Below, one piece after another: positions 8,871 through 16,911 of a stretch of 64,000 nucleotides of DNA. The position numbers were made by a program, and so were the translations under genes. The stretch's first letter is position 1, and each line of letters opens with the position of its first letter. Source of the DNA: Acetobacterium woodii DSM 1030 (GTDB lineage: Bacteria; Bacillota; Clostridia; Eubacteriales; Eubacteriaceae); contig NC_016894.1 in NCBI RefSeq assembly GCF_000247605.1, forward strand, positions 1,725,732 to 1,789,731, read 5' to 3'. The notes beneath the pieces were generated by a model that saw nothing but the letters and a program-made list of their open reading frames with translations, was not told the origin of the DNA and made no database searches.

Positions 8871-9830
8871 TTAGTGAACGGTTACCGGTAGTCCATACTC
8901 TTCAAAGATCCTCTTCAGTTTCTCTATATAGGCATCGTTGGGAAGCGTTGCTTCGGCAACCGGATCATCACTGAGACGCAAATATTTCATTACGCCCAAA
9001 TTATGATAGGGAAGCAGTTGAACAACTTCTACGGCATTTCCCAATCGTTTACAGAATTGGGCCGTATCACGGATATTTTTTTCGTCGTGATTAAACATCG
9101 GGATTACCGGAATCCGGATCTGTAGTTTTTTGCCATTTTCGGCAAGTTTTAGTGCGTTGTCCAGGATAACTTCATTGGGGACACCGACAACCGCCTGATG
9201 CTTTTCGCTATTCAGGTGTTTAAGGTCATACAGATATAAATCGACATAAGGCATGGTCATTGCTATTTTTTCCCATTCTGCATATCCGGTCGTATCCAGA
9301 GCGGTATGAATGCCTTCGTTTTTCAGGCGCTTTAATACCGCAATGACAAAATCCAACTGACTCAGGGCTTCTCCGCCAGAGATCGTCACACCGCCTCCGG
9401 AACGGTCATAGAATTTTTTATCCTGCAGAAGTCGGTTGACAAGTTCATCGACCGTATAATCTTTACCGCACAGATAAAGCGCTTCCACATAACATGCATC
9501 CGCACACTTGCCACAGTTATCGCAGAGGTCACGCTTGACATGAATAAGCTGTAGATCGGTGCCAGTTTTTACGTCTTTTTGGGTAACCCCAAGCTCAATG
9601 GCATTCTTGGGGCAGGCCTTAATACATCGTTGTTTACAGGCATCGACGCCGAGACACCGCATGGACATCCAACTGAGCTGTTTATAGAAAGCCTGCGATT
9701 CCGGACTATGGCACCAGGGGCAATGAAGCGGGCAGCCTTTCAGGAAAGCAGTGGTTCTGACCCCTGGTCCATCCTGGACGGAAAATCCCTGCACATCATA
9801 CAGGCGTCCAGTCAATATTTTTTCTTCCAT
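8871..9830 (-). CDS. Glycyl-radical enzyme activating enzyme 1 (radical SAM)
   Basis: A 319-residue radical SAM activase. The N-terminal signature YDVQGFSVQDGPGVRTTAFL is followed by the CxxxCxxC cluster motif (Cys33, Cys37, Cys40), then two ferredoxin-type Cys sets (CLGVDACKQRCIKACP and CDNCGKCADAC) typical of activases of GRE eliminases and decarboxylases, absent from the pyruvate formate-lyase activase. GGEALSQ and the rest of the TIM barrel are intact. It should install the glycyl radical by hydrogen abstraction. ATG 9830 is chosen because GGAG lies 6 bases upstream. It lies 36 bases downstream of GRE1, its presumed client. This gene and GRE1 look richer in G+C than the neighbours. Confidence 0.93.
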   Translation of the reverse strand: MEEKILTGRLYDVQGFSVQDGPGVRTTAFLKGCPLHCPWCHSPESQAFYKQLSWMSMRCLGVDACKQRCIKACPKNAIELGVTQKDVKTGTDLQLIHVKRDLCDNCGKCADACYVEALYLCGKDYTVDELVNRLLQDKKFYDRSGGGVTISGGEALSQLDFVIAVLKRLKNEGIHTALDTTGYAEWEKIAMTMPYVDLYLYDLKHLNSEKHQAVVGVPNEVILDNALKLAENGKKLQIRIPVIPMFNHDEKNIRDTAQFCKRLGNAVEVVQLLPYHNLGVMKYLRLSDDPVAEATLPNDAYIEKLKRIFEEYGLPVTVH

Positions 9831-9866
9831 AATGTTCTCCAAATCATTTATTTTTAAGATTCTTCC

Positions 9867-12290
9867 TTACATGTTCATTTCTGTTCGGAGGATCAAATCG
9901 TCCTGGCACTCCTTAAATACTTCGACAAAGTAGGCCGAGAATCCAGCTACCCGAACCACCAGATCCTGATAATCTTCTGGATGCTTCTGCGCTGCGCGCA
10001 GGGTGTCCCCGGAGACGATATTCAACTGCAGTTCCATACCGCCGCCTTCAAAATAGCTTTGCATCACACTCTGTAGTTTTTTAATGCCATCCGCCCCATT
10101 CAGAGATGTGGGATGGAATTTCATATTGCAAAGCGTTCCATTGCCATAAAGGGTCTGATCAAACTTCAGGATAGAGTTGATTGTCGTCACCGGGCCGCCC
10201 TTGTCCTGCCCCTGCAGTGGAGAGATACCATCCGACAGCGGTTCGCCAACTTTACGACCGTCAGGTGTTGCTCCCGTAAACATACCAAATACAACATTCA
10301 GCGTTACCGGGTAGCAGCCGGCAGAAAAATGATTTCCACGAGGTCCGGTTGCCCGGTTGATGGCATTTGCATAGGTAGAGGCAGCAAAAGAAAGGTATTT
10401 ATCGGCATTCTCGTCGGCATTGCCATAATGTGGGGCCTTGCCGATGACCATCTGATGCAGATCCTCATAACCTTCCCAGTTGTGCATGATTGCCTCATAG
10501 AGATCTTTTGTCGTTGCCAGCTTTTCACGAAAACAGATATAATCAATCAGGTTCAGGCTGTCGGCAACGTTTCCAAGGCCAACACAAGAATTGCCCGTTG
10601 AATTGTATTTTGCTCCGCCGGACTGGATATCCTTACCCTTTTCCATGCAGCCCGTTACCGTTGCCGAGAGCATTGGTAATGGGGTATGAAAGGAGCTCAT
10701 GGATTCCCAGGCGTTGATACAACTGCATTGCCATTTGCAATAAAAATCAATCTGTTCCTTGACCGCAGCGAGAACTTGATCGATATTTTCCATCTCGTAA
10801 AGATAGCCGGTTGCCGGACCTGTTCTTGTAGGTTCAGGCGCTCCGGGGAACGCAAAGGGGTTTACCCCATTATTGATTGCCTGCAGGAGGGCCGTGACAA
10901 TATTGATATACGATTCGGTGCCGGTTCCACCCGGCTGGGCCCATTCACTGCCGCATATCTGCGGCTCCACACAGCCGATTAGACAATAATTTCGGGCATC
11001 TTCCAGCGGAATGCCCCGTTTCATCAAAGCAGGGATAATGGTTTCATCATACTCATAGCTGGGAACACCGCCAGCTAGCTTGTTGGTCATAATTGCTGCT
11101 TCCCAGAGTTCATCGGGAGTATTCTGGTGAATACGCAGCGCCTGTGGCGGGGTATGCAGAAGCAAACGCCCACAGCACTGCAGCATCATATAGGAAACTG
11201 GATTGGAAGCATCACTGCCATCCTTGTTTACGCCACCCAGTGTCATCAGCTGTCCGCTGGTGTAGCCCGGATTTGAGGCAGTCGCGGCATCAGACCAAAT
11301 TTTGTTGCATTCGGCCACCTTCAGATAAAAAAGATCCATTAATTCCTGGGCTCGTTCCGGAGTGATCGTTCCTGCGGCGAGGTCTTTTTCGTAATACGAT
11401 CCAAGATACTGGTCGATACGACCGAAGCTGATACCATGCTGCTGTCCATCCAGACATAGTGCTAACTGGTACAAATAAATGCACTGCACCGCATCGTGAA
11501 AACTACGACAGGGATGTTCCATAATCCAATTCAGGGTATCGGCCATTTCCAGAAGTTCCTTCTTGCGATCCGGATCTGCCGTTACGCCAGCCAGCCGCTC
11601 ACATTCTTTGGCATATCGCTTAGACCAGATAATGATACCCTCGGAAACGATTGAGATTGCACGGTAAAAATTGTACTGATAAATGGACTCTCCAAAAATG
11701 CCTTCCTGTTCGAATTCATGAATCTTTTGCTCCGCTTCGTCATGAATTGCTCGAAATCCTTTTTGGGTTGCAGTCCAGAAATTGGCAACGAAGTGACCAA
11801 CCGGTGACTGACAGTTATCCTGTTTGCCAAAGTACAATACGCCATTATTGGCAATATCCTTATACCCTCTTGGCATATATTCATCAACAATGGCACTCAT
11901 ACAATTTTTCACCCAGTAATCGCCCGTTTCTAACAGATATTTGGTATCCTCCGGATCGAGAACATAGGGGTCATTTTTGCGAGTTGGAATTATCCCGGCG
12001 CGAAGTTCTTCCATAAACCACTTAAAGGAAGTTTCCGGATACAATGCACAACATCGATATGCCGTTCCCTGAAATCCGACGATAACCTCATCATCAAATA
12101 CTGGTGTTGGCATCTGCTCGAAAAGATTTTTTAGGTTTTGGGCGCGCTTTAAGATACCGGTCAGTTGTGGATTTTGCATATAAAATTCCGTTACCAGCCG
12201 ATAGCGGTTGATATCAATCTTGGGTTTTGTCTCACGATATTTTTTCCTGATGGTCTTAACACGATCGGTAATAGGACTTAATTTGTACAT
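9867..12290 (-). CDS. Glycyl radical enzyme 1 (eliminase/decarboxylase class)
   Basis: An 807-residue GRE of the PFL-like superfamily. The thiyl-radical motif is GCVEPQ with Cys440 and the general-base Glu442, so it belongs to the CxE group (dehydratases, choline or isethionate lyases, hydroxyproline dehydratase) and not to pyruvate formate-lyase, which has Cys-Cys. The glycyl radical site is RVAGFSA with Gly783. The N-terminal PFL domain (about 1-660) and glycine-radical domain (about 680-807) are complete. AAGGAG precedes ATG 12290. It is downstream of GRE2 and just upstream of activase 1. I cannot assign the substrate; no microcompartment shell genes are nearby. Confidence 0.93.
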   Translation of the reverse strand: MYKLSPITDRVKTIRKKYRETKPKIDINRYRLVTEFYMQNPQLTGILKRAQNLKNLFEQMPTPVFDDEVIVGFQGTAYRCCALYPETSFKWFMEELRAGIIPTRKNDPYVLDPEDTKYLLETGDYWVKNCMSAIVDEYMPRGYKDIANNGVLYFGKQDNCQSPVGHFVANFWTATQKGFRAIHDEAEQKIHEFEQEGIFGESIYQYNFYRAISIVSEGIIIWSKRYAKECERLAGVTADPDRKKELLEMADTLNWIMEHPCRSFHDAVQCIYLYQLALCLDGQQHGISFGRIDQYLGSYYEKDLAAGTITPERAQELMDLFYLKVAECNKIWSDAATASNPGYTSGQLMTLGGVNKDGSDASNPVSYMMLQCCGRLLLHTPPQALRIHQNTPDELWEAAIMTNKLAGGVPSYEYDETIIPALMKRGIPLEDARNYCLIGCVEPQICGSEWAQPGGTGTESYINIVTALLQAINNGVNPFAFPGAPEPTRTGPATGYLYEMENIDQVLAAVKEQIDFYCKWQCSCINAWESMSSFHTPLPMLSATVTGCMEKGKDIQSGGAKYNSTGNSCVGLGNVADSLNLIDYICFREKLATTKDLYEAIMHNWEGYEDLHQMVIGKAPHYGNADENADKYLSFAASTYANAINRATGPRGNHFSAGCYPVTLNVVFGMFTGATPDGRKVGEPLSDGISPLQGQDKGGPVTTINSILKFDQTLYGNGTLCNMKFHPTSLNGADGIKKLQSVMQSYFEGGGMELQLNIVSGDTLRAAQKHPEDYQDLVVRVAGFSAYFVEVFKECQDDLILRTEMNM

Positions 12291-12374
12291 ATCAATACTC
12301 CTTTTAAAATATAGTTAGAATTTAATTTGAGGTCCGCTTAATTTATTTTTTAAGATTTAAAAACACCTGATATT

Positions 12375-12403
12375 TTTTTGGTCATAATTTTGGGGACCAA
12401 AAA
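12375..12403. promoter_or_regulatory. Inverted repeat in GRE1 leader (candidate operator)
   Basis: Arms TTTTTGGTC (12375-12383) and GACCAAAAA (12395-12403) are perfect 9-base complements separated by 11 bases, about 85 bases before the GRE1 start. The dyad has the geometry of a dimeric-regulator operator. Confidence 0.45.
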
Positions 12404-12423
12404 TGGAAGGCTCAAGGAATCAT

Positions 12424-12468
12424 GCTTAAAAGATGATGTTATTTTAAGTAATAATTTAATCTTTTAAG
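12424..12468. promoter_or_regulatory. Second inverted repeat in GRE1 leader
   Basis: Perfect 10-base arms CTTAAAAGAT and ATCTTTTAAG (12424-12433, 12459-12468) separated by 25 bases in the GRE2/GRE1 spacer. No T-run follows, so an operator pair or an RNA hairpin is more likely than a terminator. Confidence 0.4.
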
Positions 12469-12543
12469 AAACTCTATTGCAAACAGGAACATGTTTCAAA
12501 AAACAATCGTCAAAAATTAAAACTAAGATAAATGCTTGGGCAA

Positions 12544-15006
12544 TTAAAGAGCACAATGCTCTGTTCTGGAGATGAAATCATCCTGTAAAACTTTAGGCAT
12601 TTCCACAAAATAGACTGAAAAACCGGCAATGCGTACGATTAGATTACGATATTCATCAGGATTTTCCTGAGCCTGATAAAGTGTTTGAGTGTCCACAACG
12701 TTAAACTGGACTTCCATGCCGCCATTTTCAAAGTAAGTCGTAATTAATTGACGAAGCTTCTCAACACCTTCTTTATTAGCGACACAAGAAGGACTGAAAC
12801 GGAGGTTCATCTGATCGCCATTGCCTAAGATGCTTTGCGGTAGTTTAGAAACAGTATTAAGATAGGAAATAACCCCATTTCGATCAAAACCTTGTCGGGA
12901 AGAGATCGCTTCAGCAAGTGCTTCACCTTTTCGTCGGCCATCAGGAGTTGCAGCAGTTTTGGAACCATAATCAACATGGACTGTCATGGTGAAGGTTCCA
13001 AAAGCCCAATTACCGCCTCGCGGATTGGTAGCTGCGGAAACATAGTTGTTAGCTAAATTCATAACCCATGCGGCAAGTTCATCAACCTCATCAATGTCAT
13101 TTCCGTAATGAGGAATATCAAAAACAATGGTTTGATAAAGTGATTCATATCCTTCCCAATTTGCACACAAAGCCTCGTAAAGTTCTTTGGTCGTAACGAT
13201 TTTATCATCAAAGCATAATTTTTTGATCGCAATCAGACAATCAGCAACATTGCCGATTCCGCAACCAGTCAAACCAGTAGAATTGTATTTGCAGCCGCCT
13301 GAGAGCGCATCTTTTCCGCTTTCTACACAGCCGTCCATTGTTGTAGAGGCAACAACGGCGGGGAAATGATCGGCATACATTAATTCAAAACAATTTCCGC
13401 CGGTAATCTGCCAATCGAGGAAATATTTCAATTGGGCAGCGAATGCTTCCTTGAAGGCTTCAAAAGTTTGGTAATCGTAGAGATAACCGGTTTTAAGACC
13501 TCTTTTGAAGCCGGTAAGCGGATTTTCACCGTTATGGATTGCCATAATGATGGGTCCCAGAAGGTTAAAGAAAACTTCAGAACCAGGACCACCACTGGCA
13601 GACCATTCATTTCCTGAACCGGATGGTTCGACACATCCGATGATGCAGTAGTCGCGAGCATCTTCTAGGGTTCGTCCGCGTTTGACAAGCATGGGGATGA
13701 TAAGCTCATCATTTTCGAAGGAGGGGACCCCACCGCAGGCTTTGCTCGATTCAATCGCTAATTCCCACACATCGGAAGGTGTGTTTTTATGGATACGGAT
13801 GTCGACAGAAGGGTCAGCAAGAAACATGCGACCAGTGGTATGAAGGAGACATCTTGTTAAAACGTTTGAGGCATCGGTGCCATTTTTTTTAACACCGCCG
13901 ATGGTGAAGTGGTGACCACCGGTGTTATACGAATAACCTTTGCCACTGTACATTTTTGACAGCATATCGTTGCTACTCATGCGAACTTGGATAAGATTGT
14001 CATTTAATTTAAGGAAGAAAGCATCTGAATAATCCTGGAGCGTTGCCATTGTGAGCGTTCCTAATTTTAACTCATTTTCAGCAAACCAGCCGGCGTATTG
14101 ATCAACTCGACCTTGTGATAACCCATGTTGCTGACCGTCGGCAACAAGCATTAACTGGTAGAGAATAACCGCTTGTAGGGCTTCCCAGGTATTACGAGCC
14201 GGATTTTCCATGATCCAATTAAGCGAATCAGCCATGTTAAGCAGTTCCGTTTTACGCTCTGGATTAGCGTGGTTCTCAGCTTGGCGGGCGCATTCCTGAG
14301 CATATCGTTTAGAAAAAATGATCGCGGCATCACAAACGATATCGGTAGCCTGATAAAAGAGAAATTTAGCGGCGTCATTTCCATAGATTTGCCCTTGGAG
14401 TTGATCAATTTTTTGGCGAATTTCTCTTTTAATACTACCAAATCCTTCAGCAATGACTTTCTGATAGTTGGGACTATAATGGCCCTGAGGAACACCACCT
14501 AAATTAGGTTTGCGGGCAAAAAAATCTGAGCATCCGTTTCCTTGAAAATTTTGAAGAAACGGTGGAATAATTTCAAGATAACGTGCTGATAGTGATCGAT
14601 CGATCCAGTATTCGGAAGCCTCTTTAAAAATCTCCCGATCGGAGTCACTCATGTAGGCAAAGGAATCTTTACTTTGCCAGGCGGTTTTAAAGTTATTATC
14701 ATCATCATGAGAGGCTTGATGAAGCCAAGTCGCATCCCACTCAACGAAGCTGTTTAGAGCCCGGTAGGTGCGACCGAGCTGCCCTACAAAAATATCCTCA
14801 TCTTCAACTAAAATGGTTTTATTTGAGCACCACTCATAAAGACAATGAGCGCGTTTTAAAATGTTGGGTTCGGCTTCATGAGCTTTATAGTAGTCAGTAT
14901 ATATTTTGGTTCGCTCACCATCCAGAATAGTCCGCCCTTTATTGGCAGCACTGCGTTTGTCGCGCAAGACTTGAATTCTTGGACTTACTGCAGCAAATTT
15001 AAACAT
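12544..15006 (-). CDS. Glycyl radical enzyme 2 (eliminase/decarboxylase class)
   Basis: An 820-residue GRE paralogous to GRE1 and GRE3. The active-site motif is GCVEPS (Cys458, Glu460) and the radical motif is RIAGFSV (Gly795), in a complete C-terminal glycine-radical domain. The second conserved Cys-containing stretch (DGCVESGKDALSGGCKYNS) is also present, as in GRE1 (TGCMEKGKDIQSGGAKYNS). Length fits the dehydratase/lyase group (about 790-850). AGGAGGTAATT precedes the ATG. It lies 255 bases downstream of activase 2, with a palindromic mobile element inserted in the gap. Substrate not assignable from sequence alone. Confidence 0.93.
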   Translation of the reverse strand: MFKFAAVSPRIQVLRDKRSAANKGRTILDGERTKIYTDYYKAHEAEPNILKRAHCLYEWCSNKTILVEDEDIFVGQLGRTYRALNSFVEWDATWLHQASHDDDNNFKTAWQSKDSFAYMSDSDREIFKEASEYWIDRSLSARYLEIIPPFLQNFQGNGCSDFFARKPNLGGVPQGHYSPNYQKVIAEGFGSIKREIRQKIDQLQGQIYGNDAAKFLFYQATDIVCDAAIIFSKRYAQECARQAENHANPERKTELLNMADSLNWIMENPARNTWEALQAVILYQLMLVADGQQHGLSQGRVDQYAGWFAENELKLGTLTMATLQDYSDAFFLKLNDNLIQVRMSSNDMLSKMYSGKGYSYNTGGHHFTIGGVKKNGTDASNVLTRCLLHTTGRMFLADPSVDIRIHKNTPSDVWELAIESSKACGGVPSFENDELIIPMLVKRGRTLEDARDYCIIGCVEPSGSGNEWSASGGPGSEVFFNLLGPIIMAIHNGENPLTGFKRGLKTGYLYDYQTFEAFKEAFAAQLKYFLDWQITGGNCFELMYADHFPAVVASTTMDGCVESGKDALSGGCKYNSTGLTGCGIGNVADCLIAIKKLCFDDKIVTTKELYEALCANWEGYESLYQTIVFDIPHYGNDIDEVDELAAWVMNLANNYVSAATNPRGGNWAFGTFTMTVHVDYGSKTAATPDGRRKGEALAEAISSRQGFDRNGVISYLNTVSKLPQSILGNGDQMNLRFSPSCVANKEGVEKLRQLITTYFENGGMEVQFNVVDTQTLYQAQENPDEYRNLIVRIAGFSVYFVEMPKVLQDDFISRTEHCAL

Positions 15007-15036
15007 AAAAATTACCTCCTTGAAAATATAGTCACT

Positions 15037-15207
15037 TAGACAATTGCAAAATTAAAAAACATCAAACAACGGTTGCTTTGGGTACAGTTTTCACAAACAA
15101 TTTTGTAACGTGTAGGCGAACAGTTCATCGAACTGTCCGCTGTACCGTGTAGAAATTGTTTTGTGCGAAACTGGGCCCAAAGCTCACGGTATTTTCGCAA
15201 TTACCTA
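15037..15207. mobile_element. MITE-like palindromic element, family 1, copy with clear target duplication
   Basis: About 170 bases that fold on themselves over their whole length: outer arms (GGTTGCTTTGGGTACAG against CTGGGCCCAAAGCTCACGG), middle arms (ACAAACAATTTTGTAACG against AGAAATTGTTTTGTG) and a central hairpin (15116-15126 with 15130-15140, one mismatch). Ends are TAGACAATTGC and GCAATTACCTA, and it is flanked by a 12-bp direct repeat AATATAGTCACT (15025-15036 and 15208-15219). No coding capacity. It sits between activase 2 and GRE2. Confidence 0.88.
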
Positions 15208-15261
15208 AATATAGTCACTACAACCAGATTAATGGTGTAATAATCAACTTAAAGTATGAAA

Positions 15262-16218
15262 TTAGTGTATTTGAATAGGTGTAAAATAGCTTTCTAAGAG
15301 TTGCTTGTATTCTTGCATCACGGCATCGCTTGGCGATTTTAAATGCTTAAGTTCATTTTCTTTTCCCAGTTTATCATATTTGAGAAGGCCCAATTGGTGA
15401 TAGGGAAGTAGTTGGAGCAGCTGGATCGAAGGACCAAGCGCTTTAATGAATTTACCGGTGGCGTGGAGATTTTTTGCAGAATCGTTGACACCTGGAATAA
15501 TCGGAAAACGAAATTGAATTTTTCCGCCAGCGGTAACTAATTTTTGGGCGTTTTCAAGGATCAGTTCATTAGAAACCCCGGTATATTTCTGATGTTGGTT
15601 TGGATCCATATGTTTTAAGTCGTAGAGATATAAATCAACATAAGGGAGGGTTCTTTCCAGTGTTTTCCAAGCAGCAAAGCCGGTTGTGTCTAAACACGTG
15701 TGGATATTTTCATTTTTGGCGGCTTTTAATAACGCAACCGTAAAATCAATTTGTGCGAGGGCCTCGCCGCCGGAGATGGTTAGACCACCGCCGGAGTTAT
15801 TAAAGTAAGCCCGATCTTTTAGAATTCTAGCCATGACATCTTCAAGTTTCATGTCTTTTCCTGAAGCTATAAGGGCTCTTGGCTTGCATACTTGAGTACA
15901 GTCGAGGCAATCGGTGCATTTTTTCCGGTCAACGTCAATAAGAGTAATATCGCTTTCCGACAAAGGTGAATAGTTTGGCTGGCTGGCTTTAATGGCATTT
16001 TTTTTACAAGTCGATAAACACAATCCGCATTTCTCAATGCCAATGCATTTGACTGAAGTATATGAGAGTACATAGTGAAAAGGAACGGATTCTGGATTAT
16101 GACACCAGAGGCAACTTAGCGGACAACCGCTAAGAAAAACACTTGTTCGGATACCTGGACCATCATGAACGGAGAATCCCTGGATGTCATAAATTCGGCC
16201 GATTATTTCTTGACTCAT
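15262..16218 (-). CDS. Glycyl-radical enzyme activating enzyme 2 (radical SAM)
   Basis: A 318-residue radical SAM activase paralogous to activase 1. YDIQGFSVHDGPGIRTSVFL leads into CxxxCxxC (Cys32, Cys36, Cys39), followed by two ferredoxin-like clusters (CIGIEKCGLCLSTCKKNAI and CTDCLDCTQVCKPRAL) and the SAM-binding GGEALAQ. It should generate the glycyl radical on GRE2, the next gene on the same strand, and could also serve GRE3 (18328), which has no adjacent activase. GGGAGGAGAGATATC precedes ATG 16218. It is divergent from the URO-D/GRE3 set across a 0.7-kb spacer. Confidence 0.93.
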   Translation of the reverse strand: MSQEIIGRIYDIQGFSVHDGPGIRTSVFLSGCPLSCLWCHNPESVPFHYVLSYTSVKCIGIEKCGLCLSTCKKNAIKASQPNYSPLSESDITLIDVDRKKCTDCLDCTQVCKPRALIASGKDMKLEDVMARILKDRAYFNNSGGGLTISGGEALAQIDFTVALLKAAKNENIHTCLDTTGFAAWKTLERTLPYVDLYLYDLKHMDPNQHQKYTGVSNELILENAQKLVTAGGKIQFRFPIIPGVNDSAKNLHATGKFIKALGPSIQLLQLLPYHQLGLLKYDKLGKENELKHLKSPSDAVMQEYKQLLESYFTPIQIH

Positions 16219-16444
16219 TGATATCTCTCCTCCCTTGGAGTTTGTACTTGGAGTTTGTAGTAGTTTTAAGATATATTATTTAAAAACGTTTGTTATAATA
16301 AAATTTTATAGCAATGAAACCGTTTAAACAATGATATATCAGGACCAGAAAAAAAAAAACGCGTCCTTACAAGTATTTGGGCAGGGGTTTGCTCAATTAA
16401 AAATTCTTAAATAAGGAATTAATTGTTTGAAACCGGACAAAATG

Positions 16445-16461
16445 GGGACAAAAGATGTCCC
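16445..16461. promoter_or_regulatory. GGGACA-N5-TGTCCC dyad with flanking repeats
   Basis: Perfect dyad GGGACA (16445-16450) and TGTCCC (16456-16461). A further GGACAAAA upstream and GATGTCC downstream repeat the half-sites, giving a cluster of four half-sites just before the promoter at 16482. Candidate operator of the URO-D/GRE3 transcript; the protein could be the AraC regulator at 20976 (inference). Confidence 0.45.
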
Positions 16462-16481
16462 TTTGATGTCCTTTTAATGCA

Positions 16482-16510
16482 TTGTAGAGAATATGTCAAG
16501 TAGTTATAAT
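16482..16510 (+). promoter_or_regulatory. Likely sigma-A promoter for the URO-D/GRE3 set
   Basis: TTGTAG (16482-16487), a 17-base spacer and a perfect TATAAT (16505-16510), about 400 bases upstream of the URO-D gene. Confidence 0.55.
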
Positions 16511-16600
16511 TAAGTTAATTCAATTTATTTTGGAAAATTATAAAATTTTACAAATGAATCGGTAAATATAAAACGACAAGAAAGGAGACAACCGGGCAAA

Positions 16601-16684
16601 ATGAAAACGATTAAATATAGTTATTTGGGCAATAAATACGACCTCCATTGCAAGTGGAAAGGGAAATTTGGGGCAGACGAATGA
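16601..16684 (+). CDS. Short ORF (27 residues), possible leader peptide or gene remnant
   Basis: ATG 16601 is preceded by AAAGGAGACAACCGGGCAAA and opens a 27-codon frame (MKTIKYSYLGNKYDLHCKWK...) ending in TGA at 16682. It lies between the promoter at 16482 and the SDR relic, in the same reading frame as the relic. It may be translated as a leader, or be part of the same decayed region. I recognise no family. Confidence 0.3.
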   Translation: MKTIKYSYLGNKYDLHCKWKGKFGADE

Positions 16685-16748
16685 TTAAGTCGTGAAGGTT
16701 GGGGTGATCAGGATGATAAAGATATTGAGTAAGGAACCAATAAGTGAA

Positions 16749-16873
16749 GAAATCCGCTGAAACATGGCAGAAAAACTGATTTGGTTGCCGAGGCAGTATG
16801 GTTCTTGGCAGCCAATCAAGGATCGTCTATTATGAGCGATGTTTTTAATGTAAACGGTGGAATGCATGTCTAA
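16749..16873 (+). pseudogene. C-terminal relic of a short-chain dehydrogenase/reductase
   Basis: The frame ending at TAA 16871 reads RNPLKHGRKTDLVAEAVWFL then AANQGSSIMSDVFNVNGGMHV. This is a textbook SDR C-terminus (PLxRxG, AVxFLAS, SxxITGxxxxVDGGM). In-frame stops at 16730 and 16745 cut it off and no N-terminal Rossmann domain is present upstream, so only about 40 codons of a lost oxidoreductase gene survive. It lies 38 bases before the URO-D gene. Confidence 0.75.
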
Positions 16874-16911
16874 ATTAAATAAAAAAAGCCGCATGGTAGA
16901 GGAGTAATGAT

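Noticed and set aside
8871-9830. Reading the activases and GREs as pyruvate formate-lyase and its activase
   Set aside because: The GREs have GC(V/Q)E instead of the Cys-Cys pair of pyruvate formate-lyase, and the activases carry the extra ferredoxin-like clusters of the eliminase group.
10113-11365. Several long plus-strand frames opposite GRE1 (up to 162 codons)
   Set aside because: They are antisense to a gene with firm family motifs, lack ribosome binding sites and read as random composition with many Arg/His/Ser.
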